From contig JANMZX010000471.1 of the NCBI GenBank assembly GCA_031383745.1, forward strand, positions 1 through 26,230: DNA of 26,230 nt, read 5' to 3'. Every line of letters starts with the position of its first letter. The stretch's first letter is position 1. This stretch comes from CAISIP01 sp031383745 (GTDB lineage: Bacteria; Pseudomonadota; Gammaproteobacteria; Burkholderiales; Burkholderiaceae_C). The notes under the pieces are model-generated. The model saw nothing but the letters and a program-made list of their open reading frames with translations, ran no database searches and was not told where the DNA came from. Position numbers and translations under genes: made by a program. Of this stretch, positions 16,094 to 23,300 are shown piece after piece.

Positions 16094-17220
16094 GCGTCGT
16101 CGATGCGGTAGCGCTGCACCGCATCCCAGTTGATTTCGATCCCCAGGCCAGGCGCCTGGGGCACGGCAACCTGGCCGTCCACCAGCGTGTGCGCCGAACC
16201 CACGGCGGTGGTGGCGAGTTCGTCGCGCAGCGGATTGGCGATGAACATGCACTCGAAGCTGGTGAAGGCGGGCATCGCCGCTGCCAGCTGCAGGCTGGCC
16301 GCCACACACACCGCGCCCGACCAGCCGACGTGCGGCGCGTAGGCCACATGGAAGGCGTGCGCCAGCGTGGCGATGTCGCGCGTCTCGCTGATGCCGCCGG
16401 CGCGTGCCACATCCGGCTGGATGATGGCCACCAGCCGCTCGCGCAGCAGCTCGGTCGCGTGGGCCGTGGTGTAGTCGCTCTCGCCGGCGGCCAGCGGCAC
16501 CGACACCGTCCGCCGCAGGTGTGCGTAACCCGCCAGATCCTCGGGCGCGATCGGTTCCTCGAAAAACCAGTAGTCCAGCGCATGCAGCGCGTGGCCGACC
16601 GCCACCGCTTCGTCCAGCGAATAGGCCCAGTTGGCGTCGGCCGACAGGCGGATCCCCGGGCCGACCACCTGCCGCATCCGCGCGGCGGCGTCGATGGCCC
16701 GCGCCACCGGCTGACCGAGCTTGACCTTGATCGCCTTGAAGCCCAGCCCCAGCACGTACCGCGCCTGCGCTTCCATCTGCTGCGGCTCGGCCCAGTTGAT
16801 CGACGAGGCATAACAGTCCACCACCTGCCGCCCTACCCCGCCCAGCAGCCGGTGCACCGGTTGCCCCAGGGCCTTGCCCACCACATCCCACAAGGCGATG
16901 TCGACCCCGGCAATGGCCTCCACCAGCATGCCGCCGGCACGCCCCGACAAGGCCGCGCGCATGTGCTGCCAGTGGCGCCGGATATCGAAGGCGCTCTGCC
17001 CCAGCAGCCGCGGCGCCAGCACCTCGTTGATCAGGCCCGCATAGGCCCGCGCGCCGAAACGCCCGAGGCACTCGCCATACCCCGCGATGCCATCGGCGGT
17101 GGTGACTTCGACCAGCACGATGGACACGGCCCCGAAAGCGCCTTGCGACGTGCGCGTGCCCTCCTGCATCGAGGCTGTGAGGGGGATCGCGCGCACGCTG
17201 GAAATCGCCAGGTCGCTCAT
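16090..17220 (-). CDS. Mandelate racemase / muconate lactonizing enzyme family protein (enolase superfamily)
   Basis: A 376-aa cytoplasmic enzyme. All catalytic elements of the mandelate racemase subgroup are visible and numbered nearly as in the type enzyme: Lys165-x-Lys167 (IKVKLG), metal ligands Asp195 (SADANW), Glu221 or Glu222 (FFEEPI) and Glu247 (AAGESDY), Asp270 (QPDVARAGG) and His297 (APHVGW). Such enzymes abstract the alpha-proton of a carboxylate, most often to dehydrate sugar acids. The ATG at 17220 has GGAG eight bases upstream. It starts the permease operon (GTGA overlap with MalF) but is separated from the binding-protein/PLP pair by 711 non-coding bases. A sugar acid dehydratase role is likely; the substrate is not readable. 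Confidence 0.9.
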   Translation of the reverse strand: MSDLAISSVRAIPLTASMQEGTRTSQGAFGAVSIVLVEVTTADGIAGYGECLGRFGARAYAGLINEVLAPRLLGQSAFDIRRHWQHMRAALSGRAGGMLVEAIAGVDIALWDVVGKALGQPVHRLLGGVGRQVVDCYASSINWAEPQQMEAQARYVLGLGFKAIKVKLGQPVARAIDAAARMRQVVGPGIRLSADANWAYSLDEAVAVGHALHALDYWFFEEPIAPEDLAGYAHLRRTVSVPLAAGESDYTTAHATELLRERLVAIIQPDVARAGGISETRDIATLAHAFHVAYAPHVGWSGAVCVAASLQLAAAMPAFTSFECMFIANPLRDELATTAVGSAHTLVDGQVAVPQAPGLGIEINWDAVQRYRIDDA

Positions 17221-17931
17221 GTCAAGGGCTCCGCGGTGCCAAGCAGGCCACGCAATGGTTGAAAACGGAATCGGACCTGCCATTGCATTCCTGTGACCGC
17301 CAGCGGCACGTCGCGAGCGTTGGATGTCCTCGGTCTGTTTTCGCGTTGGCGTTGGCGCGCGTCGCGGCAGGCGGTACGCGGCGCAGGCTCATGCTGGGGC
17401 GGTCGGCACTGCGTGTCCGACTGCCCTGCGGTGCTCCCGCAAGGGTCGGGCCGCGGAACTCGCTGCGTTCGCTTCGCTCTCTCCGCTCTGACAGCCGCGG
17501 CCAGAATGACAACGAAGCGCGCTGCGCGCGCCGCCCCTTGCGGTCCGCTCCTCGGCACCCCAGAAATCGCCCGCGCCGCGTACCACCTGCCGCGCCGCTG
17601 GGCCCCTGGATTTCGGGGTGTCGGAGCCCGGGCTTACCTGCATCGCGTTGCGACTCTTCAAGCGGGCGTGCCGGGTGGCTGCACCGGGCAGCTGGAAGTA
17701 TTCGCGCATGCTGCAGAGTCACGCACGCTAGCCCCGGTGGTTGCGCCAGCCTCACGGCGCTCTGCAACGGCATCTGCGCGCGACTGCAAGCAGCACGGTG
17801 CGGACGCCCGGCGCGCTGGCCGGACAAGCGGCACGGCGCCAGCTGGTTTTCCAGACGGTCCAACACCTGCAAGCGGCCAACCGCCCGCAGCGAACCACAT
17901 GCTCCCGAACTGCCAGCGCGCGCCCCGCCCC
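17221..17931. other. 711-bp non-coding block inside the importer cluster
   Basis: No frame here has a ribosome site, family motif or codon pattern of a gene. The block holds GGCCGCGG/CCGCGGCC arms (17449-17456 and 17495-17502) around a stretch full of repeated CGCT/TTCGC steps, and an imperfect repeat pair GGCACCCCAGAAATC (17554-17568) with GATTTCGGGGTGTC (17609-17622). It looks like the dispersed GC-rich intergenic repeat sequences seen in Comamonadaceae genomes. I see no terminal repeats or target duplication that would define an insertion. Confidence 0.55.
17449..17502. repeat. Palindromic GC-rich hairpin (intergenic repeat core)
   Basis: The arms GGCCGCGG and CCGCGGCC are perfect complements 38 bases apart, with an intervening pyrimidine-rich CGCT-type stretch. 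It could be a REP-like element or a transcript hairpin between the PLP gene and the enolase gene. Confidence 0.5.
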
Positions 17932-18960
17932 TCATGCCAGCCACTGCCCCATGTGCGCCGCGTTGGCGAACAGCCCCGGTGCACCGCCGGAGTGGAAGAA
18001 GACCACCGGCGACCGCGTGTTCCAGCGTCCTTCGCGGACCTGCGCCAGCATGCCGCCGAACGCCTTGCCGGAATACACCGGGTCGAGCACCAGCCCCTCG
18101 GTGCGGCCGGCCAGCAGCATCGCGTCCACCGCCTCGCGGGTCGGCACCCCGTAGGCACTGCCGATGTGGCGGTCGTCGAATTCAAAATCCGACGCGTCGA
18201 TCCGGCACGGCAACTCCAGCAACTGCGCCGCGGCGTTGGCACGCTCCACGATCAGCGGCACCATGAACGCAGCCGGCTTCTGGACCGAGATGCCCACCAC
18301 GCGCGTCGCTACGCCGAGGGCCTTGAACGCCAACGCGATACCCGCCACCGTCAGGCCCGAACCGGCTGCCAGGAACAGTGCCTGCGGCAGGATGCCCATG
18401 GTGGCGAACTGGCGCGCCATCTCCTCCCCGGTGCACACCATGGCCGCGGCCCCCAGGGTGCCGGTTCGCCCGGGCAGGTGCAGCACGTGGGTCTGCAGGC
18501 CGCGCCGCACGAAGTCGGCCACGAATTCATCGAGCCAGCCGGCCACACGCGGGTCGTACGGGTCCTGTGTCGGGATGAAGCGCAGTTCGGCGCCCAGCAG
18601 CTTGTCGAGCAGGTAGTTGCCCTGCAGGTCTTCGTTGCCGGTGCCGCGCAACAGCAGCCCGACCCGGATGCCGAGCCTGGCGCCAGCCGCCGCAGTGGCG
18701 CGGCAGAAGTTGCTCTGCACCGCCGCAGTGGTGACGACAGCCTGCGCACCTTCGGCGATCGCAGCAGCCATCAGGAATTCAAGCTGGCGCGCCTTGTTGC
18801 CTCCCAGCGCCAGGCCGCTCTGGTCTTCGCGTTTGATCCACACCGCGGGGAAACCCGGTTCGGCGGAGCACCTGGGTGCCCATTCGAGCGGCGTCGGGAA
18901 CTGGCCCAGCGGCACACGCGCCAACGCGGCGGTAAGTGTGTCCGTCCGTGCGCCAGTCAC
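17932..18960 (-). CDS. D-cysteine desulfhydrase / ACC deaminase-like PLP enzyme (fold type II)
   Basis: A 342-aa pyridoxal-phosphate enzyme. The PLP lysine is Lys56 in LALGGNKARQLE; Ser83 (VQSNF) is the equivalent of the catalytic serine of ACC deaminase; AAGSGLTVAGI binds the phosphate; LDPVYSGKAFGGM and FFHSGGAPGLFA are the signature of the D-cysteine desulfhydrase group. These enzymes eliminate or deaminate beta-substituted or cyclopropyl amino acids. After QSN this protein has Phe-Cys-Arg, while well-known members have His or Gln followed by x-Arg. The GTG start at 18960 overlaps the binding-protein stop (GTGA), so it is coupled to an importer subunit. That points to degradation of an imported amino acid or amino-sugar conjugate rather than a housekeeping job. 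Confidence 0.87.
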   Translation of the reverse strand: MTGARTDTLTAALARVPLGQFPTPLEWAPRCSAEPGFPAVWIKREDQSGLALGGNKARQLEFLMAAAIAEGAQAVVTTAAVQSNFCRATAAAGARLGIRVGLLLRGTGNEDLQGNYLLDKLLGAELRFIPTQDPYDPRVAGWLDEFVADFVRRGLQTHVLHLPGRTGTLGAAAMVCTGEEMARQFATMGILPQALFLAAGSGLTVAGIALAFKALGVATRVVGISVQKPAAFMVPLIVERANAAAQLLELPCRIDASDFEFDDRHIGSAYGVPTREAVDAMLLAGRTEGLVLDPVYSGKAFGGMLAQVREGRWNTRSPVVFFHSGGAPGLFANAAHMGQWLA

Positions 18961-20240
18961 GGCAGCAGGGGCTTGACCCGCCGCGCCACGTCGTCCATGG
19001 CCATCGCCACCCCTTTGCGCCCGAGCACGGCCGCCTGCAATTCCTCCACGAAGACATCGCCGGCTCTGGCGGCATTGTCGAAGGCGGGAATCGGCACCCG
19101 CGCCACCTTGAGCGTGGCCGCTTCGGCCGCGGCATACGGCACGTTGGCCGTAAACCGCGCGTCCTTGTAGGTCGACGCACGTACCGGGCCATTGCCGTTG
19201 AGCGCCGCCTTCAGCGTGTTCTCCCTGGACGACAGCTCCTTGATCAGGCTCCAGGCCAGCTGCTTGTTGCGCGCGCTTTTCGGGATGCACATCGACCAGA
19301 ACTCGGTCTTGGCCGGCGCCGAGTCGCGGTACTTGCCCTGCATCTCGCGCGCGGCGGGCAGCGCCATGACCTTGATGGCGCCGGGGTTCTTCGACTTGTC
19401 CTTGTCGTTGTAGAACTGGGTGCGCCCGAAGGAGTTGATGGTCATGGCCACGCGGCCGGTCTGCATCCAGGTGTTCACCTCCTCGCCCTTGATGGCGGTC
19501 CAGTTGCGCGGCATCACGCCGGCGGCGTACCACTCGCGCAGCGTCTGCACCGCGCGCAGCATCGGGCCTTCGTTGATGACGAGCTTGAAGTTCTGGTCGA
19601 TGAAATCGCCGTCGTAGGCGCGCGCCATGTCGATCACGTTCGGGTAGTTGTCACCCTCGATCAGGAAACCGAACACCTGCGACCCGTCCGCCCGCGTGAA
19701 GGTCAGCTTTTTCGCCGCATCGACCACATCCTCGAAGGTCTTGGGAACGGCCACCCCACGCTCCTTGAAGATCGCCTCGTTGTAATGGAAGCCGGTGGTC
19801 GCATGGCGCTGCGGAATCGCGTACTGCTTGCCGCCGAACTTCATGGCGGCCACCAGGCCGGGGAACAGGTCGGCCGCGTCTTCCAGCGGGTCGGCCTTCA
19901 TCAGGGTGTCGAGCGGCTCGAGCAGATTGGCCACGTTCGGTGTGGCGCGGGTGTTGACCATGAAGGCCAGGTCGATCGAGGTCGACCCCAGGCTGGCCTC
20001 GCGAAACAGGCGCTCGTGCAGCGGGCCGGTGTCCAGCGTGACCCAGTCGATGCCGACGCCGTTGCGTTTGGTCCACTCCTCGGTGGCGTTGCCGCCCTTG
20101 GCACCGGTCAGCACCGACATGTGCACCCGGTGCGAGAGGATGGTGAGTTTTTCCGGCTTGGCCTGGGACCGGGCCCAGTCGGCGGACAGAACGACCGGGG
20201 CGAGCGACCCGGCCTGCACCAGACGGCGGCGATTCAACAT
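18957..20240 (-). CDS. Extracellular solute-binding protein, family 1 (sugar ABC importer)
   Basis: A 427-aa periplasmic binding protein (SBP_bac_1). The leader MLNRRRLVQAGSLAPVVLSADWARSQA has consecutive arginines (RRRLVQ), so export by Tat is possible. The mature part shows the usual pattern: an early strand LTILSHRVH, DLAFMVNTRATPNVANLLEPLD, KQYAIPQRHATTGFHYNEAIFKERGV, the hinge FEDVVDAAKKLT, and GRVAMTINSFGRTQF. The ATG at 20240 has GGAG seven bases upstream. It is the promoter-proximal gene of the minus-strand importer cluster and divergent from the MurQ-like gene. It should deliver the substrate to the MalF/MalG pair, although the ATPase subunit is not in the window. Confidence 0.92.
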   Translation of the reverse strand: MLNRRRLVQAGSLAPVVLSADWARSQAKPEKLTILSHRVHMSVLTGAKGGNATEEWTKRNGVGIDWVTLDTGPLHERLFREASLGSTSIDLAFMVNTRATPNVANLLEPLDTLMKADPLEDAADLFPGLVAAMKFGGKQYAIPQRHATTGFHYNEAIFKERGVAVPKTFEDVVDAAKKLTFTRADGSQVFGFLIEGDNYPNVIDMARAYDGDFIDQNFKLVINEGPMLRAVQTLREWYAAGVMPRNWTAIKGEEVNTWMQTGRVAMTINSFGRTQFYNDKDKSKNPGAIKVMALPAAREMQGKYRDSAPAKTEFWSMCIPKSARNKQLAWSLIKELSSRENTLKAALNGNGPVRASTYKDARFTANVPYAAAEAATLKVARVPIPAFDNAARAGDVFVEELQAAVLGRKGVAMAMDDVARRVKPLLP

Positions 20241-20268
20241 GGCGGACTCCAGACGACAGACTCATAAA

Positions 20269-20297
20269 AGCATACTAGCTTGGGGCGGTTCGGGCAA
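20269..20297 (-). promoter_or_regulatory. Sigma-70-like promoter of the importer cluster
   Basis: On the minus strand TTGCCC (20297-20292), 17 bases of spacer, then TATGCT (20274-20269). It sits 29 bases before the binding-protein start codon in an AT-richer patch, the best promoter match in the divergent spacer. Confidence 0.4.
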
Positions 20298-20384
20298 TGC
20301 GGTTTACCCACCGGGCGCCTGCTGCGTGGGATACTTGGTTGCGCTGACTCACCCGCCTGCGAAGCCGCCGCGCACCCATCGACC

Positions 20385-21269
20385 ATGACTGGCACCACCG
20401 AATCCCCCAGCCTGCAACACACCGACCTGGACCTGTACGGCCCGCAACAGCTCGTCGACGCATTCGTCGACGACCAGTTGCAGGCGGTCCATGCGGTGCG
20501 CGCAGGCAGCGCCGACCTGGCGCGCGCGGTGCAGGCTGCCGTTCCTCGGCTGGCGGCCGGCGGCCGCCTGGTCTATGTCGGCGCGGGCACCTCGGGGCGC
20601 CTGGGGCTGCAGGACGGCGTGGAGCTGTGGCCCACGTTTTCCTGGCCGCCCGAGCGCACCATCGCCCTGCTGGCCGGCGGCATGCAGGCCGTGACGCTGG
20701 CGGTGGAAGGCGCCGAGGACGACCGGGACCAGGGCGCCGCCGATCTGGCCGCCGTGCAGCCCACCACCAACGACGTGGTGCTGGGCATTGCCGCGTCCGG
20801 GCGCACGCCGTATGTGCTGGGCGCCTTGCAGGCAGCGCGCGCGGCAGGCGCGCTGACCATCGGCATCGCCAACAACCCCGGCAGTGCGGTTGCCGGCGAG
20901 GCCGAGATCGGCATCACGCTGGCCACCGGGCCGGAGGTCATATCCGGCAGCACACGCCTCAAAGCTGGCACCGCGCAGAAGATCGCCCTCAACACCTTCT
21001 CCAGCGCGGTGATGGTCGGGCTGCACAAGGTCTACGGCAACCTGATGGTCGACCTGCGCGCCACCAACGCCAAGCTGCGCCAGCGCGCGGTGGCGCTGAC
21101 CGTGCGCGCGTCCGGCGCCAGTGAGGAGTCCTCGCGCCAGATGCTGGAGGGTTGCGGCTACCGGGTCAAGGTGGCGATCGTGGCGTTGAAGCGCGGCACC
21201 GACGCGGCAGCCGCAGATGCGCTGCTGGCGCGCCACGATGGCAGCGTGCGGCGCGCGCTGGCGGACTGA
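20385..21269 (+). CDS. N-acetylmuramic acid 6-phosphate etherase (MurQ-like SIS protein)
   Basis: A 294-aa cytoplasmic SIS-domain protein. GAGTSGRLG (66-74) binds the phosphosugar; Glu80 (QDGVELWPTF) and the AVEGAEDD block (107-113) hold the two acidic residues that cleave the D-lactyl ether in MurQ. The later blocks AASGRTPYVLGAL, GIANNPGSA and STRLKAGTAQKIALN are characteristic of MurQ, which converts MurNAc-6-phosphate to GlcNAc-6-phosphate and D-lactate. The DGVE form replaces the DASE of E. coli, a variant I believe is typical of non-enteric relatives. The ATG at 20385 fits the family length. It is divergent from the importer cluster by 144 bp and probably shares its regulation. No MurNAc kinase is in the window. 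Confidence 0.9.
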   Translation: MTGTTESPSLQHTDLDLYGPQQLVDAFVDDQLQAVHAVRAGSADLARAVQAAVPRLAAGGRLVYVGAGTSGRLGLQDGVELWPTFSWPPERTIALLAGGMQAVTLAVEGAEDDRDQGAADLAAVQPTTNDVVLGIAASGRTPYVLGALQAARAAGALTIGIANNPGSAVAGEAEIGITLATGPEVISGSTRLKAGTAQKIALNTFSSAVMVGLHKVYGNLMVDLRATNAKLRQRAVALTVRASGASEESSRQMLEGCGYRVKVAIVALKRGTDAAAADALLARHDGSVRRALAD

Positions 21270-21273
21270 AGCG

Positions 21274-21996
21274 TCAGTCTCCGAGCGCCAAACCGATCAC
21301 GATCAGCACGGCATAGTCCTGCTTCGTGCAGCCCTCGACCATGGGCATGGCACCGCCTGGAACCACCGGGAAGCCCGTCTGCCGCGCGTTGGCCGGCGTA
21401 CATGAACCGGCGCCCGTTGCCGGCATATAGCGCGCGGCGCGGCAACCCAGGTGCGTCACGTCGTGCAGGTTGGCACCGTTGTCCAGTTCCCAGCGCCGAT
21501 CGCCGTTCTTGTCGGGCGGGTGGATCGTGAGCACCGCTGTCACGTCACGGTCGCCCGTCACCACGTACTTGCGCGGTGGCACCGGGAAGTTCGGCTGCTC
21601 CATGATCAGGCCGTTTTCTTCCAGCCACCAGTCTGCAGCGTCGAATTGCCACAGCGCCGGCGCGACGCCACCGGCATTCTTCAATTGGGCAAACCGGCTG
21701 AGCCTGACGCCGCGCGGACCCGGGTCCACGGCCCACAGACCCCACAGCTGGGCACCGCCGCCGGAGGTGGCCCCCGGTTCGCCCAGGGCCGCGATGAACT
21801 GTGTCGGGATGCGCTGGAATTTCAGCCCTCCCGGGCCCGCGGCATGGGCGGCATGGCCCATCACGAGCATGGCAATCAGAAACACCCAGGCGGCGAAAGC
21901 GCGAGCCATCCGGCGCAGGGTCTGACGCGTGGGCCCGGGCGCGTTTTCGCACTGGGAAGGGCATTGCGCCGCGGGCTTCATGGATAGTGCCGTCAT
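21274..21996 (-). CDS. Uncharacterised exported protein
   Basis: A 240-aa protein that I do not recognise by name. The first 30 residues are hydrophilic; a hydrophobic segment (AAWVFLIAMLVMGHAAHAA, about 34-53) with an Ala-x-Ala end follows and looks like a signal peptide with an unusually long N-region. The mature part is Trp/Gly/Pro-rich (GLWAVDPGPRG, FDAADWWLEENG) and has few cysteines (CRAARYMP, SCTPANARQ, GCTKQDY). It ends in a second hydrophobic stretch (YAVLIVIGLALGD). The ATG at 21996 has AAAGG upstream; the inner ATG at 21909, which would give a textbook signal, has no ribosome site, so the start is uncertain. Its 3' end is four bases from the MurQ-like gene, in convergent orientation. 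Confidence 0.75.
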   Translation of the reverse strand: MTALSMKPAAQCPSQCENAPGPTRQTLRRMARAFAAWVFLIAMLVMGHAAHAAGPGGLKFQRIPTQFIAALGEPGATSGGGAQLWGLWAVDPGPRGVRLSRFAQLKNAGGVAPALWQFDAADWWLEENGLIMEQPNFPVPPRKYVVTGDRDVTAVLTIHPPDKNGDRRWELDNGANLHDVTHLGCRAARYMPATGAGSCTPANARQTGFPVVPGGAMPMVEGCTKQDYAVLIVIGLALGD

Positions 21997-22118
21997 GTTT
22001 CACCTTTCGTCGCCGGTTCGGCGAGCTACACCCCGATCGCTGACATGCCCGCGACCACGGGCCTGTCGCGCGATGGTACTACCGGCGTTCGCGGCAGACG
22101 GTCAGATGGCGCAGCATG

Positions 22119-22255
22119 TCAGCCCGCAGGCGCATCGGGAATGAGCCTCTTTCCGAGGCTCACCACCTCATCCGTGGTGTACCCGATGCGCCGATAGAAC
22201 TCCAAATCTCGATGACCGCTGCTTCATCCGCGAGGGAAAACGCTCGGATTTTCAT
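22119..22255 (-). pseudogene. Internally deleted YpeA-like GNAT acetyltransferase (gene-cassette remnant)
   Basis: The minus strand from ATG 22255 reads MKIRAFSLADEAAVIEIW, a GNAT N-terminus. It then joins, in another frame, to LEFYRRIGYTTDEVVSLGKRLIPD and a stop at 22119, which matches the C-terminus of E. coli YpeA-type acetyltransferases (GMYERLGY, VLSLGKRLIED). YpeA has about 141 residues; about 90 in the middle, including the acetyl-CoA site, are gone, and the join shifts the frame. So this is a dead gene produced by an internal deletion. Its start codon lies two bases past the attC-like site at 22258-22309, the position expected for the first gene of an integron cassette. Confidence 0.75.
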
Positions 22256-22257
22256 AG

Positions 22258-22309
22258 GGCTAACGTCGCCCGCGCACGGCGGCTGAAGCGCGCAGCGTGA
22301 CGGTTCCCC
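22258..22309 (-). other. attC-like recombination site, weakest of three
   Basis: Read on the minus strand, the site opens with GGGGAAC (22309-22303) and closes with GTTAGCC (22264-22258). Between them CGTCACGCTGCGCGC pairs imperfectly with GCGCGGGCGAC around a short loop. The AAC/GTT cores and a near-palindrome with unpaired bases are the features of integron attC sites. The R'' box is poor. Position and orientation agree with the two stronger sites. Confidence 0.45.
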
Positions 22310-22407
22310 ACGGCACCGCGTTGGGGCCGCCCGCTCGAATCAACTGTGGGCCTCATGGCCACCTGCGCACGGCGTGCTTGCATGTCTCATACGGCGGCAC
22401 CATAAGC

Positions 22408-22638
22408 TCAAGGCCACTCCTCTCGGTGAAAGAAAGGCGGGACGCCGTCGCCATGCCGCAGCCCGTCTGCGGGCCGTCCGTTTGGAGCGACCTGCCATGG
22501 AGCGCTCTTCTTGCGCAACGCCAACGCGACCTCGATGCCCTCCTTGCAGAATGCCAACTCCGCCGGCGAAGGCAGGAGGTCGGGAATGACTTCGATATCG
22601 CCCAGCAGCGCATTCGTGCAGGATGTTTTCTTTTTCAT
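22408..22638 (-). pseudogene. Truncated CopG-like antitoxin (gene-cassette remnant)
   Basis: The ATG at 22638 has GAAAGG seven bases upstream and begins MKKKTSCTNALLGDIEVIPDLLPSPAELAF, followed by KEGIEVALALRKKS. This is the N-terminal half of small CopG/ribbon-helix-helix antitoxins of the form ...LPSPEEL...VKVTLALSKRS...FFK. Homology stops after about residue 45 (near 22504), where FFKREA-type helices should follow; the frame instead runs through a Pro/Arg-rich tail to a stop at 22408. So the DNA-binding strand is present but the C-terminal half is missing. It lies between two attC-like sites. No partner toxin is seen. Confidence 0.6.
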
Positions 22639-22696
22639 GCACAGCCTTTCACTTGCGCCGATAGCAGGCGTCGACGAATGGGGCGTCGCGCCAGCC

Positions 22697-22762
22697 GCTA
22701 AACGCCGAAATTCACCGGACGGGCGCCGGACGCGCCTCGTCCGGTGGAATGACTCGTTGGCC
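22697..22762 (-). other. attC-like recombination site after the toxin-antitoxin cassette
   Basis: Read on the minus strand: R''-like GGCCAAC (22762-22756), spacer, ATTCCACCGGACG, a GC loop, CGTCCGGTGAAT, spacer, and R'-like GTTTAGC (22703-22697), 66 bp in all. The arms pair for about 12 bases, with one extra C in the left arm, the type of extrahelical base IntI uses to pick the strand. The toxin stop codon lies two bases before R'', the usual cassette arrangement. The R boxes each differ by one position from RYYYAAC/GTTRRRY. Confidence 0.7.
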
Positions 22763-22763
22763 G

Positions 22764-23060
22764 TCACCTTATTCGTCCCGCCCAGTATTCCGGTGTCCTT
22801 CTTGAATCCGCAATTGCAACCATGAGAACTTCACGGTCGGTGGTTCGATATATGACGCTGAAAGGGAAGCCTTTCACAAGCAAACGCCTCGTATTCTTGG
22901 ATCTCAACGCCCCATGCTCAGGTTTTTCGACTGCTCGCCTTACAGCTTCGGCAACGGCCTTCTCGAATCGGATCCCGAGTCCCTCTTGCACAGATCCGTA
23001 GTAGCCGATCTCGTCGAGCAACTCCATACGTGCTTGCGGCAGAAACCGCAATATTCTCAC
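22764..23060 (-). CDS. ParE/RelE-type toxin
   Basis: A 98-aa small basic protein of the ParE/RelE superfamily. The middle part RFEKAVAEAVRRAVEKPEHG and the end GFPFSVIYRTTDREVLMVAIADSRRTPEYWAGR are the family's recognisable blocks. ParE-like members poison gyrase and RelE-like ones cleave mRNA; the sequence looks closer to the ParE side, but the distinction is not certain. The ATG at 23060 overlaps the antitoxin stop (ATGA), so it is made with the antitoxin. It ends two bases before an attC-like site, consistent with a gene cassette. Confidence 0.9.
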   Translation of the reverse strand: MRILRFLPQARMELLDEIGYYGSVQEGLGIRFEKAVAEAVRRAVEKPEHGALRSKNTRRLLVKGFPFSVIYRTTDREVLMVAIADSRRTPEYWAGRIR

Positions 23061-23287
23061 CGAGCGAACCGGCGAGCTTCGGCCAGCACTGTCTCGCCAT
23101 CGATCGACTGCGCTTCTCCGCGATCGTGAGCGGCCAACCGGCGTTCAACTTCTTCATCCCACGCGGCTTCAACTTCGGTCAGCGGGCCCTCGTGCAGCGA
23201 GACGAGAAGTAGATCAATGAGGCGCGAGCGGTCTTCTGGCGTCAATGCGGCACCCTTGGCCGCCAACTCGGAAACGGGATCAACCAT
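23057..23287 (-). CDS. Addiction-module antitoxin (PF09720 type)
   Basis: A 76-aa acidic protein: ELAAKGAALTPEDRSRLIDLLLVSL, then EAAWDEEVERRLAAHDRGEAQSIDGETVLAEARR. This is the compact form of the addiction module component family (PF09720), which pairs with ParE/RelE toxins. The ATG at 23287 has GGAGGT five to six bases upstream. It is the first gene of the pair. It neutralises the toxin and, with it, probably represses the promoter just upstream. Confidence 0.9.
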   Translation of the reverse strand: MVDPVSELAAKGAALTPEDRSRLIDLLLVSLHEGPLTEVEAAWDEEVERRLAAHDRGEAQSIDGETVLAEARRFAR

Positions 23288-23300
23288 GACTACCTCCAGT

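Noticed and set aside
17293..19170. 625-codon open frame on the plus strand
   Set aside because: It covers the non-coding block and the complement of the PLP enzyme; only the minus-strand reading has motifs there.
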